Positions 24,407 to 33,081 of a DNA stretch of 64,000 bases are shown piece after piece. This DNA is from Algoriphagus halophilus (GTDB lineage: Bacteria > Bacteroidota > Bacteroidia > Cytophagales > Cyclobacteriaceae). The stretch lies in the NCBI RefSeq assembly GCF_900129785.1, contig NZ_FSRC01000003.1:1-64000 (forward strand). The letters run 5' to 3'. The notes under the pieces were generated by a model, which saw only the letters and a list, made by a program, of their open reading frames with translations, was not told the DNA's origin and did not search any database. A program made the translations under genes and the position numbers. How positions within the stretch are numbered: the first letter of the stretch is position 1; every line of letters begins with the position of its first letter.

Positions 24407-26179
24407 TTAAATAGCCATTGTTTTCAATTGCATCTGGTGAAGCTGAGTATAGTGCCCTCCCAGTTCAAGTAATTCAGTATGGGTGCCGGTTTCCACGATT
24501 TCACCTTTGTTTAAGACAATAATTTTATCTGCTTTTTGAATGGTAGAAAGACGGTGGGCGATGACAATGGAAGTTCTTCCTTTCATCATCTTATCGATCG
24601 ATTCCTGAATCAATTCTTCTGTTTCTGTATCCACAGAGGAAGTAGCCTCATCAAGAATGATGATTTCTGGATTATATACCATCGCTCGGACAAAGGAGAT
24701 TAATTGTCTTTGACCCACAGATAAAGTAGCTCCTCTTTCCATTACATTGTAATCCAAGCCTCCTGGAAGTCTTTCGATGAATTTTCTTGCACCTACTTGT
24801 TCTGCTGCATCCATGACTTGTTCTCTGGAAATGGAAGGATTTCCCAAAGTGATATTATAATAGATGGTGTCAGAAAACAGAAACACATCTTGCAATACCA
24901 CTCCGATATGCTTACGTAAAATTCCTAAGTCAAAATCACGAATATCTTTCCCATCAATGGAGATAACTCCTTCATTGATTTCATAAAAACGAGAAATCAG
25001 GTTGATTATTGAGGATTTACCCGCTCCGGTAGCACCAACTAAGGCAACTGTCTGTCCGCTTTTAACTTCAAAATTGATGTCTTTTAAAACATACTCATCA
25101 TTATTGTAGGCAAACCATACATGCTCCAAACTGATATTTCCTTTTACCGACTCGGGTTTAAGTTCTCCTTCATTGGCGATATGCTCATCACTTTCCAAAA
25201 GTTTGAATATTCTAGATGAACTGACCACACCCATTTGAAGGGTATTAAAGCGATCAGCGATCATTCTAATGGGGCGGAAAAAGAGTTGTAAATACATGAT
25301 AAAGGAAATCAAGATTCCAACTTGTAAATCCATTCCTAAAACTCCAACTGCTCCATACCATACGACCAAGCCGATTCCAATGGCCTGGATAATCTCTGCT
25401 ACCGGAAAATAAATAGAGTAGTAAAGAACTGATTTGATATGGGCCGTCCGATGCTCTTTATTGATTGACTTGAATTTTTCAAACTCCCGATCTTCTCTAT
25501 TAAAAATCTGAACGATATTCATCCCCGTGATGTGTTCTTGCAGAAAGGAATTGAGGTTGGAAACAGCATTCCGAACATCATTGAAAGTGACCTTGATTTT
25601 CTCCTTAAATATATAAGTGGAGATAATCATCAATGGAAGAGTGCATAAACTGACTAAAGTCAATTTCCAGTCAATATAAAACATTACTCCAAGTATGGTC
25701 ACGAGTTGAAGTAGGTCACCAATAATTGCTGCCAATCCTTCGCTAAAAACATCTGCCAATGTTTCGATATCCGAAACATTACGGGTAACCAATCTCCCTA
25801 TTGGGGTGTTATCGAAAAACTTAAGGCGTAATTTCAATAAGTGCTTATAGAGATTGACCCGAATGTCTTTGATAATTACCTGGCCAATCCATCCCGAATA
25901 AAAGGTATGTGCCCATTGGACTACCGCTTGAAGGATCATTAATCCCACCAAAACATAAATGATATTCAATAAACCAGGAGCATCCCCTTTGGCTACATAA
26001 TCGTCTATGGCAACCTGAATGAAATAAGGTCTGGTCGGTGCCAACGCGGCCATTGCAATGGTCAAAAACACCAGGAAATAAAATTGTGCTCGGTACGGCT
26101 TGACATGACTGTAAAGCTGCTTAAGTACTTGGGTGTCTACAATTTCACCGGATGACTGCTTTTCTTTTTCTAGGCTCAA
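24407..26179 (-). CDS. ABC transporter, fused membrane and ATPase domains (MsbA/MdlB type)
   Basis: 590 aa half-transporter. Residues 1-330 hold six membrane helices. The ATPase follows with Walker A GATGAGKSS near 381, Q-loop VLQDVFLF, Walker B IIILDEATSSVDT and H-loop VIAHRLS. The signature is LSVGQ rather than LSGGQ, a variant common in the MdlB branch. It should act as a dimer exporting a lipid or hydrophobic compound. It is 6 bases from truA. A second, more MsbA-like exporter lies at 36-38 kb. Confidence 0.9.
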   Translation of the reverse strand: MSLEKEKQSSGEIVDTQVLKQLYSHVKPYRAQFYFLVFLTIAMAALAPTRPYFIQVAIDDYVAKGDAPGLLNIIYVLVGLMILQAVVQWAHTFYSGWIGQVIIKDIRVNLYKHLLKLRLKFFDNTPIGRLVTRNVSDIETLADVFSEGLAAIIGDLLQLVTILGVMFYIDWKLTLVSLCTLPLMIISTYIFKEKIKVTFNDVRNAVSNLNSFLQEHITGMNIVQIFNREDREFEKFKSINKEHRTAHIKSVLYYSIYFPVAEIIQAIGIGLVVWYGAVGVLGMDLQVGILISFIMYLQLFFRPIRMIADRFNTLQMGVVSSSRIFKLLESDEHIANEGELKPESVKGNISLEHVWFAYNNDEYVLKDINFEVKSGQTVALVGATGAGKSSIINLISRFYEINEGVISIDGKDIRDFDLGILRKHIGVVLQDVFLFSDTIYYNITLGNPSISREQVMDAAEQVGARKFIERLPGGLDYNVMERGATLSVGQRQLISFVRAMVYNPEIIILDEATSSVDTETEELIQESIDKMMKGRTSIVIAHRLSTIQKADKIIVLNKGEIVETGTHTELLELGGHYTQLHQMQLKTMAI

Positions 26180-26185
26180 AATTTC

Positions 26186-26944
26186 TTAGTCTAAATAAAT
26201 TAGTTCTGGGTATTTAATCCGGCTTAAAAAAAGCCCTTTAGCAGGAGCTGATTTCCCCGCTTTTGTTCGGTCTTTTGCCAAAATAATTTTCTCCATGTCC
26301 TCTGGGCTTCTTTTACCAAGTCCAATTTCCATTAAAGTACCGACAATTGCTCTCACCATTCCACGTAAAAAACGGTTTGCGGTTATATGAAATACCAATT
26401 CATTGTCGTTTTGTTCCCAATGGGCGGAAAATATGTTGCATCGGAAATGATTTACTTCGGTATTTACTTTGCTGAAACACTCGAAATCCTCCTGAACTAA
26501 CAAAGCTTCTATGGCTTGGTTCATTTTTGAGACATCAGGTTGGAAATAACTTAACCAAGCTAAATCTTCCAGAAACGGGTCCTTTCTGAAAATGATTCTG
26601 TAGAAATAAGACCTTTCATCCGCATCAAAACGGGCATGAGCATCTTTTTTTACTTCTCTAATTTTATGAATCGCTATTTCCTTTGGTAAAATACCATTGA
26701 TCGCTTTCATGAATCTGAATTGATCAATTTCCTGTTCCCAATCAAAATGACATACCTGCATGGAGGCATGTACGCCAGTATCAGTTCTGCCGCTACCCAT
26801 AATGGAAATCTCACTTCTGAAATAGGTGGAAAGAGCTGATTCAAGGCATTCCTGAACAGTAAGAGCATTGTTTTGCTTTTGCCAGCCATGAAAGGGAGTC
26901 CCTTTATAGCTTAATTCAAGAAAATATCGTTTGGTTTGGTTCAT
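26186..26944 (-). CDS. truA: tRNA pseudouridine synthase A
   Basis: 252 aa from ATG 26944 (MNQTKRYFLELSYKGTPFHGWQ). An earlier TTG lies inside the -7 box and is rejected. The catalytic aspartate is in GSGRTDTGVHA; NRFLRGMVRAIVG and the C-terminal APAKGLFLSRIKYPE follow. The enzyme makes pseudouridine at positions 38-40 of tRNA anticodon arms. TATCTTTG at 26951-26958 predicts a near-leaderless transcript. Confidence 0.95.
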   Translation of the reverse strand: MNQTKRYFLELSYKGTPFHGWQKQNNALTVQECLESALSTYFRSEISIMGSGRTDTGVHASMQVCHFDWEQEIDQFRFMKAINGILPKEIAIHKIREVKKDAHARFDADERSYFYRIIFRKDPFLEDLAWLSYFQPDVSKMNQAIEALLVQEDFECFSKVNTEVNHFRCNIFSAHWEQNDNELVFHITANRFLRGMVRAIVGTLMEIGLGKRSPEDMEKIILAKDRTKAGKSAPAKGLFLSRIKYPELIYLD

Positions 26945-26950
26945 CGGGTG

Positions 26951-26958
26951 CAAAGATA
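26951..26958 (-). promoter_or_regulatory. -7 box for truA
   Basis: TATCTTTG on the minus strand matches TAnnTTTG exactly and ends 6 bases before ATG 26944. This placement also decides the start codon. Confidence 0.5.
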
Positions 26959-27045
26959 CTATTCCAACTCAAAAGAGGTAGAGAAACCTTCAATCCTTGT
27001 GATTGATCTGATAAGCCTGTTAATTTGCAAAAAATTTCAAATCTA

Positions 27046-27522
27046 ATGATTCAACGAGTTCAAACAATATTCCTGTTTTTAGTGGCAGTCGCTATGGGGA
27101 TAACCTTAAGTATGGAAATTTGGCATCAAGTGATTCCAGATTCAGGAGAAAGTTTTTCTTTGACCGCACTTTTTTTGGAAAAATATGATGCTTCAGGGGA
27201 AGTATTACTTTCAGAATCTAAATGGTATATCGCTGCATTGGCCTCATTTGTAGGGTTTTTGGCAATCATTTCGATTTTCCAATTTAGAAATAGAGGTAGG
27301 CAAATGATGTTGAATATGGTCAATTCATTGGTCATGGTAGGCTTAGTTGCCACTATTTTCATAACTACGAATGGAATTAATTCTGAACTTTCCTTATCTC
27401 AAAGCGGGGATTACAAGATCGGTTTTTGGGTAGTTCTTGCTGCCATGGTTTGTAATATGCTTGCCAATCGATTCATTAGAAAAGATGAAGCTTTGGTAAG
27501 ATCCGTAGATAGAATCAGATAA
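27046..27522 (+). CDS. DUF4293 family membrane protein
   Basis: 158 aa from ATG 27046 (MIQRVQTIFLFLVAVAMGI). Four membrane helices are evident (about 7-25, 62-82, 90-110 and 123-143) with a periplasmic loop after the first. MIQRxQ at the start and a basic R-K-D-E-x-L-V-R-S-V-D-R-I-R tail fit DUF4293, a Bacteroidetes-specific family of unknown function often encoded near truA. It is divergent from truA and ends at a bidirectional terminator. Confidence 0.8.
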   Translation: MIQRVQTIFLFLVAVAMGITLSMEIWHQVIPDSGESFSLTALFLEKYDASGEVLLSESKWYIAALASFVGFLAIISIFQFRNRGRQMMLNMVNSLVMVGLVATIFITTNGINSELSLSQSGDYKIGFWVVLAAMVCNMLANRFIRKDEALVRSVDRIR

Positions 27523-27538
27523 ATCTTTCTGATATTAA

Positions 27539-27569
27539 GAAAAAAGCCAGCATTCCGCTGGCTTTTTTT
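27539..27569. terminator. Bidirectional terminator
   Basis: AAAAAGCCAGC / GCTGGCTTTTT with loop ATTCC and T-runs on both strands. It lies between the convergent DUF4293 and sigma-cassette genes. Confidence 0.9.
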
Positions 27570-27570
27570 G

Positions 27571-28329
27571 TTACCAAAACCTAATTCCGACTGTAGGATA
27601 AAAAGTCTTGAAGTTTTCTGTGCTGATCACCCCTACTTGGATGGAAATATTTTTGTTGAGTTTTCGATTGTAAAATGCCTGCATGGTGGTTCCAGAAAAT
27701 AACTGGCTTTTGTTTTCATTAATCAAATATCCGACACCAAATGTATTTCTTCTAGGCCCTTCTAGATTCCCGAATTCCCAGGAAAATTCTGCATTGACAA
27801 ACCAGCTGCTATTGACCTTAATATTGTTTTCGATTCTTTCGGGAAAATAAATAGTGTTGATGATGGAACCGCCCATTGAAAAATTCCTCCAATTGAGATG
27901 AGCTCTAAAACCTACCACTGGGGTGAAATCTCCTCCTGTAAAATCCAGGCCAACCGGAAAGGTCATTTCAAGGCTGTCCACATAGGGTACATATTTTTTC
28001 TCTAGTTCATATTTTACATGGCTGAGAGTAGTTTTAGGGAATTCCTTTCCCAATCTATAAGCTAATGTGGTGGATTCAGGAAAGTCAGTTGCTTTTTTTA
28101 GTAAGGGTTCAAACTCTTCCTCTAATTCTGTCACTGAAAACTCCTGGTTGTTAAAATAAATAATCAATGAACTTGCGTTGGGGAAGTCAAATATCAAGGT
28201 GTCTGTAATTGGCCAGTCTCGGTCCAGCCATTCTTGATTGGTATTTCCCAGTTGGTTTTCTAAGGCTTGGGCTCTCGCTTGAAAAAAGCATAGGAATGCC
28301 AGGCAAGATGCGAATAGGTATCTTTTCAT
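27571..28329 (-). CDS. Exported protein of the ECF sigma cassette
   Basis: 252 aa with signal peptide MKRYLFASCLAFLCFFQARA. The middle part is helical/acidic. The C-terminal 120 residues alternate strands (VVGFRAHLNWRNFSMGGSII..., TVGIRFW) and end in an aromatic residue, suggesting a small outer-membrane barrel. It lies 28 bases after the putative anti-sigma gene and is likely co-transcribed with the sigma factor. It may be the sensed or regulated envelope component; that is inferred from position only. Confidence 0.6.
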   Translation of the reverse strand: MKRYLFASCLAFLCFFQARAQALENQLGNTNQEWLDRDWPITDTLIFDFPNASSLIIYFNNQEFSVTELEEEFEPLLKKATDFPESTTLAYRLGKEFPKTTLSHVKYELEKKYVPYVDSLEMTFPVGLDFTGGDFTPVVGFRAHLNWRNFSMGGSIINTIYFPERIENNIKVNSSWFVNAEFSWEFGNLEGPRRNTFGVGYLINENKSQLFSGTTMQAFYNRKLNKNISIQVGVISTENFKTFYPTVGIRFW

Positions 28330-28357
28330 GAGTTTTACTTTTATCTGTTTGATGGAA

Positions 28358-29035
28358 TTATTTTCTTTTAAAATCTATTTGGATCGTCCGTTTTGAGGGT
28401 TCAGCTTTTCCTATTTGTTGATGAATACCTATTTCAGGTCGTTTCCCAAATTGTGTTCTGATTTTTATTTTTTCCTGAATCTCCCAAGCGATTGTCACTT
28501 GGTGGTAAGATGGAGCTTTTTGAGGCAGGCTTCTTTCTGGAATAATTAGGCTGGAAGCCTCTAGACCATTGTTCTTTATTTCGGTTATAGCTGGTTTATC
28601 CACTTTTTTTGGAACTGATACATCCTGTCTCTTTTTCTCAATATTGTCTTCGAGTGGAATAGGGGCGTCCTTTTGAAGTTCTTCGGGAGAATTTTTCTTT
28701 TCTAAAATTATTTCTTTTTCTACTGAGGGAGCTAAATCCAAATCATCAGAATTTATTGCTACTTGGTCTTGTGGGTTTATGGTAGTAGAATTTTGGTTCA
28801 TAAAATAGATCCCTGAAAATGATACGATCAATATGATCGCGGCTGCAATAGACAGGTATTTCCATATTGGTATTGGTGCTTCCTGTTGATCCAGAATATT
28901 CTCAATATTACTCCAAAGTTCTGCTTTTGGACTTCTTTCGGGAAGTTCTGTGATTAATCCTTGGAGCTGGTTATCAAATTCCTTTCGGGTTTGAATTCTA
29001 CTCCATAAATCAGGATTTGGATTAAATTCTTTCAT
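28358..29035 (-). CDS. Putative anti-sigma factor, single-span membrane protein
   Basis: 225 aa. The cytosolic N-terminus (about 1-60) holds two W-S-R-I/W-S-N-I repeats (NPDLWSRIQTRKEF and KAELWSNIENILDQQ). One membrane helix follows at about 62-82 (YLSIAAAIILIVSFSGIYFM), then a long charged, proline-rich periplasmic part. Its ATG overlaps the sigma factor stop (ATGA), the usual coupling for a sigma/anti-sigma pair. No zinc HxxxCxxC motif is present, so the call rests on topology and context. Confidence 0.65.
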   Translation of the reverse strand: MKEFNPNPDLWSRIQTRKEFDNQLQGLITELPERSPKAELWSNIENILDQQEAPIPIWKYLSIAAAIILIVSFSGIYFMNQNSTTINPQDQVAINSDDLDLAPSVEKEIILEKKNSPEELQKDAPIPLEDNIEKKRQDVSVPKKVDKPAITEIKNNGLEASSLIIPERSLPQKAPSYHQVTIAWEIQEKIKIRTQFGKRPEIGIHQQIGKAEPSKRTIQIDFKRK

Positions 29036-29562
29036 GCCTGTAGGAGATTAGTGATTCTGGATTTTAATAAGGTTTTTGCATAATGAAGTTGCGATTTGGA
29101 GGTGCTTTCTGAAATCCCTAATAACTTGGCTGACTCTTGATGAGAGTAACCTTCTATTGCCACTAAAACGAAAACAGTTCTGGCTCCGTCAGGAAGGCTT
29201 TGAATGGCTTGGTCCAAGACTTCCGCATCAAACCATGCATCAAAATTTTCGGTAGTTGCTGGATTATGGTCTTCAATCGGAGCAAAAAGAATCTGTTTTT
29301 TACTTTCCTTAATTGCTTTCCGAATTGTAATGGTCTTCATCCAAGAAATAAGTGCTTGTGGATGTTCGAGTTTTCGTATGTTTTGAAATACTTCCACATA
29401 TGCATCCTGCAATACATCATTTGCTTCGTCTTCATTGGCCAACACTCTATAACAAATGGAATACAGCATACTTTTGGTTAATTCAAAAAGCTGGAATTGA
29501 GCGGATCGGTCTTGTTGGATTACCTTATTGATTAACTCTGAATTTAGCTTTTGAATACCCAT
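29032..29562 (-). CDS. ECF-type RNA polymerase sigma factor
   Basis: 176 aa. Region 2 is LLxxxYSICYRVLANEDEANDVLQDAYVEVFQN with the core-binding D-A-x-D-x-x-Q pattern. Region 4 is a helix-turn-helix: LPDGARTVFVLVAIEGYSHQESAKLLGISESTSKSQLHYAKTLLK. It should direct RNA polymerase to a small regulon, often including its own operon. It is followed by a membrane anti-sigma candidate and an exported protein. Confidence 0.92.
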   Translation of the reverse strand: MGIQKLNSELINKVIQQDRSAQFQLFELTKSMLYSICYRVLANEDEANDVLQDAYVEVFQNIRKLEHPQALISWMKTITIRKAIKESKKQILFAPIEDHNPATTENFDAWFDAEVLDQAIQSLPDGARTVFVLVAIEGYSHQESAKLLGISESTSKSQLHYAKTLLKSRITNLLQA

Positions 29563-29584
29563 AATTTTACTGTCTACTTAAAAG

Positions 29585-29608
29585 AGAGTATTCCAAGCGA
29601 AAAGGTTG
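29585..29608 (-). promoter_or_regulatory. Possible autoregulated ECF promoter
   Basis: On the minus strand CAACCTTTT (29600-29608) stands about 38 bases upstream of the sigma gene ATG, with CTCTC (29584-29588) 11 bases further on. I recall C-A-A-C-C-T-T-T-T elements ahead of Bacteroidetes ECF genes but cannot confirm it. The same bases can fold as TTCCAA / TTGGAA. Confidence 0.3.
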
Positions 29609-29849
29609 GAAAGACCTTAAAAAAATGTTGCCTCTCTTAAATAGTGTGTACTTAAAATTTAAAGGATTCTCTTAATAGTATTGGTATTTGATTAGAATCT
29701 TTAACAAAGGCAGAGAATTAGAGATTTCCGGTTTTTAGAAAATCATATTCTTCAAAGACTGAATAAACATTGGTGTAAAGCTTCTTCCTTTCTGGAGATA
29801 ATTCTGCTAATTTCCATTTCTGATTAACAAGACATAAATAATCAAGAAT

Positions 29850-30950
29850 ATGAGGTTTGAAACAATCGCAATTCATGGAGGGAATTTCGTGTCGGATTCT
29901 GAAAAACCAGTAATCCAGCCTATTACCTTGAGTACCACTTTTATTCATCAGGAAAACTCCATGATCTATTCTCGGGCAAATAATCCCAATAGAGCTTCTT
30001 TGGAAAAATTATTGGCAAGTTTGGAAAGAGGAGAAGACGCAGCAGCTTTCAGTTCGGGGAATGCGGCTGGAATAGCTGTATTTCAAGCTTTGAAGCCTGG
30101 TTCTCATATTATTGCTCCAGATGATATGTATCATGGTTTAAAAAAAGGAATTTTGACTTTGTTTGATGGAGTATTGGAGGCCTCATTTGTGGATATGACT
30201 GATTTAGAGAAAGTACAGGAAGCTTTCCAGGAAAACACCAAATTGGTCTGGGTAGAAACACCATCCAATCCCTTGTTGAAAATTTCTGATTTAGAGGCAA
30301 TTTCAAAATTGGCAAAATCAAAAGGTGCGATCCTTGCCTGTGACAATACCTTTGCGACTCCTGTTTTTCAAAACCCGTTGTTATTAGGAGCTGATTTAGT
30401 CATGCATTCCAGTACTAAATATTTTGGAGGTCACTCTGATATTTTAGGAGGAGCCTTGGTGACAAAAGAAAAAAATGAATTCTGGGACAAAATAAAGAAT
30501 GTGCAGACCACTGGTGGGGCGGTTCCTTCCCCAATGGATTGTTACTATTTATGTAGAAGTATAAAAACTCTTCCTTATAGAATGAAAGGACATGCTGAAC
30601 ATGCAATGGTATTAGCAAATTATTTATCTCAACACCCAAACATCGAAAAAGTCTATTATCCTGGCTTGAAAAATCATCCAGGTCACGACATTGCTGCTCG
30701 GCAGATGACAGGATTTGGAGGAATACTCTCTTTTCAAGTAAAAGGGGATGCTACAACAGCAGATATGCTGATTTCAAAGTTAAAGTATTACACAAATGCC
30801 ACGAGCCTTGGAGGAGTAGAAAGCTTAATAGAGAGAAGGGCTGCTTCCGAGGGACCCGATACTAAAACTCCACAAAATTTAATTAGACTCTCTGTAGGCT
30901 TAGAGCATTTAGATGATTTGCTAGAAGATTTAGACGAGGCTTTGAAATAA
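29850..30950 (+). CDS. Trans-sulfuration PLP enzyme (cystathionine synthase/lyase family)
   Basis: 366 aa. MRFETIAIHGG, the YSRANNPNRASLEKLLASLE tyrosine/arginine pair, DNTFATPVFQNPLLLGADLVMHS, the PLP lysine in SSTKYFGGHSDILGG (near 190) and the SLGGVESLIERRAA end block all mark the Cys/Met metabolism PLP family. It could be cystathionine gamma-synthase, cystathionine lyase or methionine gamma-lyase; sequence alone does not decide. It stands alone, with a weak hairpin after the stop. Confidence 0.85.
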   Translation: MRFETIAIHGGNFVSDSEKPVIQPITLSTTFIHQENSMIYSRANNPNRASLEKLLASLERGEDAAAFSSGNAAGIAVFQALKPGSHIIAPDDMYHGLKKGILTLFDGVLEASFVDMTDLEKVQEAFQENTKLVWVETPSNPLLKISDLEAISKLAKSKGAILACDNTFATPVFQNPLLLGADLVMHSSTKYFGGHSDILGGALVTKEKNEFWDKIKNVQTTGGAVPSPMDCYYLCRSIKTLPYRMKGHAEHAMVLANYLSQHPNIEKVYYPGLKNHPGHDIAARQMTGFGGILSFQVKGDATTADMLISKLKYYTNATSLGGVESLIERRAASEGPDTKTPQNLIRLSVGLEHLDDLLEDLDEALK

Positions 30951-31239
30951 AAAAGGCCGCAAAAAATGCAGCCTCATTTCTTAAGGGAACTTAAGGTGGT
31001 GATTCAATCAACTTTTACTCATTTGATTTGACAATAAATTAAATACTTTTTTTTGAATATGAACTACGTTTTAAGAAATGTTTTTGTTTTTTAGGGAAAA
31101 ATTGAATGATTTAAAGAGAATAAGTAAGAAGGAACTTAAAATTACGTTCCAATAGTCTACATTTTGTTACTTTTTCGATTGGTAGTTTAATTCTGCAATC
31201 TCATAAAATTTAAATTGCCTTAATAAAATCACATGAGTT
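30951..31239. other. Intergenic region after the PLP enzyme
   Basis: A weak hairpin AGGCcGCA / TGCaGCCT near 30953-30973 may end the PLP enzyme transcript, though it has no good T-run. The rest is AT-rich, with no gene or repeat seen. Confidence 0.35.
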
Positions 31240-31605
31240 TTAAAGTTTTTCCAATTCTGACTTAGTTAAATCCCCAACCGTATTACCTGTATTCAAGGTA
31301 CTAGCAGGTTCAAATAAAAGAACTGAAACTTCTTGGGAAGCGACAGGTCTGTGCTCTACTCCTTTCGGGACAATCAAGAAGTCGTTTTTGTTTAAATGGA
31401 TCGTTTTATCCCTGAATTCCATATCAAACTCTCCTTCAAGGACTAAGAAAAGCTCATCCTCATGTTCATGGTGATGCCAAACGAACTCCCCTTTAAATTT
31501 GACCAGTTTAACTTGTTGCTGATTTAGTTCGCCAACTATGCGTGGGTTCCAATAATCTGAAAATTGAGCTAGTTTAGCTGGGATAGAGACCTTATCTATG
31601 TTCAT
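31240..31605 (-). CDS. Cupin-domain protein
   Basis: 121 aa from ATG 31605 (MNIDKVSIPAKLAQF); an upstream in-frame ATG adds 24 unlikely residues. The cupin motif 1 reads WHHHEHEDELFLVLEGEFDMEF (metal ligands in HHHEHxxxE) and motif 2 is PKGVEHRP. The small single-domain cupin probably binds a transition metal, but its substrate is unknown. It follows an MBL-fold gene on the same strand, past a terminator. Confidence 0.85.
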   Translation of the reverse strand: MNIDKVSIPAKLAQFSDYWNPRIVGELNQQQVKLVKFKGEFVWHHHEHEDELFLVLEGEFDMEFRDKTIHLNKNDFLIVPKGVEHRPVASQEVSVLLFEPASTLNTGNTVGDLTKSELEKL

Positions 31606-31690
31606 TTTTTGTATTGTTATAGGACGTATTGCTGCAGTTTGTTTACAGGGCAAATGTATCCTTAATGACATTACCAAGGGACAAAAAAAA

Positions 31691-31710
31691 TAGGCAGTTA
31701 ATTCTGCCTA
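31691..31710 (-). terminator. Terminator after the exported MBL-fold gene
   Basis: TAGGCAG / CTGCCTA with loop TTAATT, followed on the minus strand by eight T residues. Confidence 0.85.
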
Positions 31711-31716
31711 CATTTT

Positions 31717-32457
31717 TTAGTTGCTTGGATACCAGTTTTTAAGTCTTACTTCAACTTCAGGCGCATTGGTGTTAACCAGAGATTTGAATTTCTCAACGTC
31801 TGCAAGGCCTTCGGTGCCACGATAGTGATAAGGATATACAATGGAGGGTTTAAATTCTGAAACAGCGTCAGCAGCTTGATCCACATCCATGGTGTAAGGT
31901 AGGTTCATACACACGAATGCCACATCAATTTCTTTTAAATCTCGCATTTCAGGAATGTCTTCTGTGTCCCCTGATAGGTAAATATTTTTACCACCCATAC
32001 TAATCACATAGCCATTTCCTCTTCCTTTGGGATGCCTGCTATCATCAGTTTCTGGAAGATTGTACATAGGGATGGCGGAGACAAGAATTTCTGATACTTT
32101 TTGGCTTTGGCCATTACCCATCACTAGTATTGACTTTGATTTGGATCCATCTAGCTGGTCTGCCACTGCTTTTGGAGCTATTATAGTTGCTTTGCTCAAA
32201 TCCAGTCCTCCCAAAGTTTCTTGGTTGAGATGGTCCCCATGAATATCAGTGATCAATACAATGTCAGGCGTGTTTTGTCCATCAAATGCAGAAGCTCCTC
32301 CATAGGGATCTACATAGATTGTTTTTTCTTGGTATTCTATAACAAGAGTTCCATGTAAAATTGGAGTGATTTTGATGTCTCCTGAATTGGTAGGGATTAC
32401 ATCTTGCCCAAATAAAGTTATGGGTAAAAAGAGGAATGCGAATAAAATATTTTTCAT
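31717..32457 (-). CDS. Exported metallo-beta-lactamase-fold hydrolase (UlaG-like)
   Basis: 246 aa with signal peptide MKNILFAFLFLPITLFGQ. Metal motifs: TDIHGDHLN (H-x-H-x-D-H with Asp for the first His), SGDTED near 160-165 and PYHYRGTEG near 208. This is the UlaG/YtnP-like branch with an unusual exported location. No substrate can be assigned. Divergent from the PAS/MBL pair. Confidence 0.8.
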   Translation of the reverse strand: MKNILFAFLFLPITLFGQDVIPTNSGDIKITPILHGTLVIEYQEKTIYVDPYGGASAFDGQNTPDIVLITDIHGDHLNQETLGGLDLSKATIIAPKAVADQLDGSKSKSILVMGNGQSQKVSEILVSAIPMYNLPETDDSRHPKGRGNGYVISMGGKNIYLSGDTEDIPEMRDLKEIDVAFVCMNLPYTMDVDQAADAVSEFKPSIVYPYHYRGTEGLADVEKFKSLVNTNAPEVEVRLKNWYPSN

Positions 32458-32691
32458 AGTAAGTGGTTTTAAAGCTTAATTTTAAGATACATAACTTGTT
32501 GAAAATTTGAAATTTATCCAGCATGAATCCATGCTGGAAAACTGATACTTCATAACTGTATCCTAAGGATTTTGTTATCGGTGCCTTTAATTGGAAATCA
32601 TATTTGGATTATTGATGAGTTGTGCAGGTGTTTTTATAAAATAATTGCTATATTCTATCACTTTTCGCATTTTAACTAAATAATAAGATCA
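32458..32691. other. Divergent promoter region with hairpin
   Basis: No gene. A perfect stem TCCAGCATG / CATGCTGGA lies at 32517-32538 without a T-run, about 60 bases ahead of the leftward MBL start. It may be an operator or an RNA hairpin. Confidence 0.35.
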
Positions 32692-33081
32692 GTGCAACCA
32701 ATAGAAATGATTCTAGGTAGGCAATTTGCAGATAGTATGAGCATGCCGGTATTTTTAGTTGACACAGAAGGGACATTAGTTTTTTATAACGAACCTGCTG
32801 AAGCTATTCTTGGGTTAAGGTTTGGTGAAACCGGAAGTATGCCTGTGGAGGAGTGGTCTACGGTTTTTACTCCCACGGATATGGATGGTAAACCTTTACC
32901 ACCAGAAGGACTTCCATTGGTTCAGACTTTATCGAATCGAAAACCGGCTCACGGTTCATTTTATATTAAAAACTTAAAAGGAGAACGCCATCTTATTACG
33001 GTGACCTCTATTCCATTGGAGGGAAGGCCAAATAGGTTTTTAGGAGCAATGGCATTATTCTGGAATTCTAATTTCTCATGA
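32692..33081 (+). CDS. Single PAS-domain protein
   Basis: 129 aa from a GTG start at 32692 (an ATG at 32707 is an alternative). It reads as one PAS domain: MPVFLVDTEGTLVFYNEPAEAILGL, the middle GSMPVEEWSTVF, then GERHLITVTSIPLEG and RFLGAMALFW. There is no kinase, cyclase or output domain. It ends in ATGA overlap with an MBL-fold hydrolase gene, so the sensor and the hydrolase are translated together. Confidence 0.82.
   Translation: MQPIEMILGRQFADSMSMPVFLVDTEGTLVFYNEPAEAILGLRFGETGSMPVEEWSTVFTPTDMDGKPLPPEGLPLVQTLSNRKPAHGSFYIKNLKGERHLITVTSIPLEGRPNRFLGAMALFWNSNFS

Noticed and set aside
29577..29642. Riboswitch-like fold upstream of the PLP enzyme (nested AAGAGAG/CTCTCTT, TTCCAA/TTGGAA, AAGG/CCTT)
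   Set aside because: It does not match the SAM-I or SAM-II consensus, lies over 200 bases from the PLP gene, and is better explained as the promoter region of the leftward sigma factor gene.
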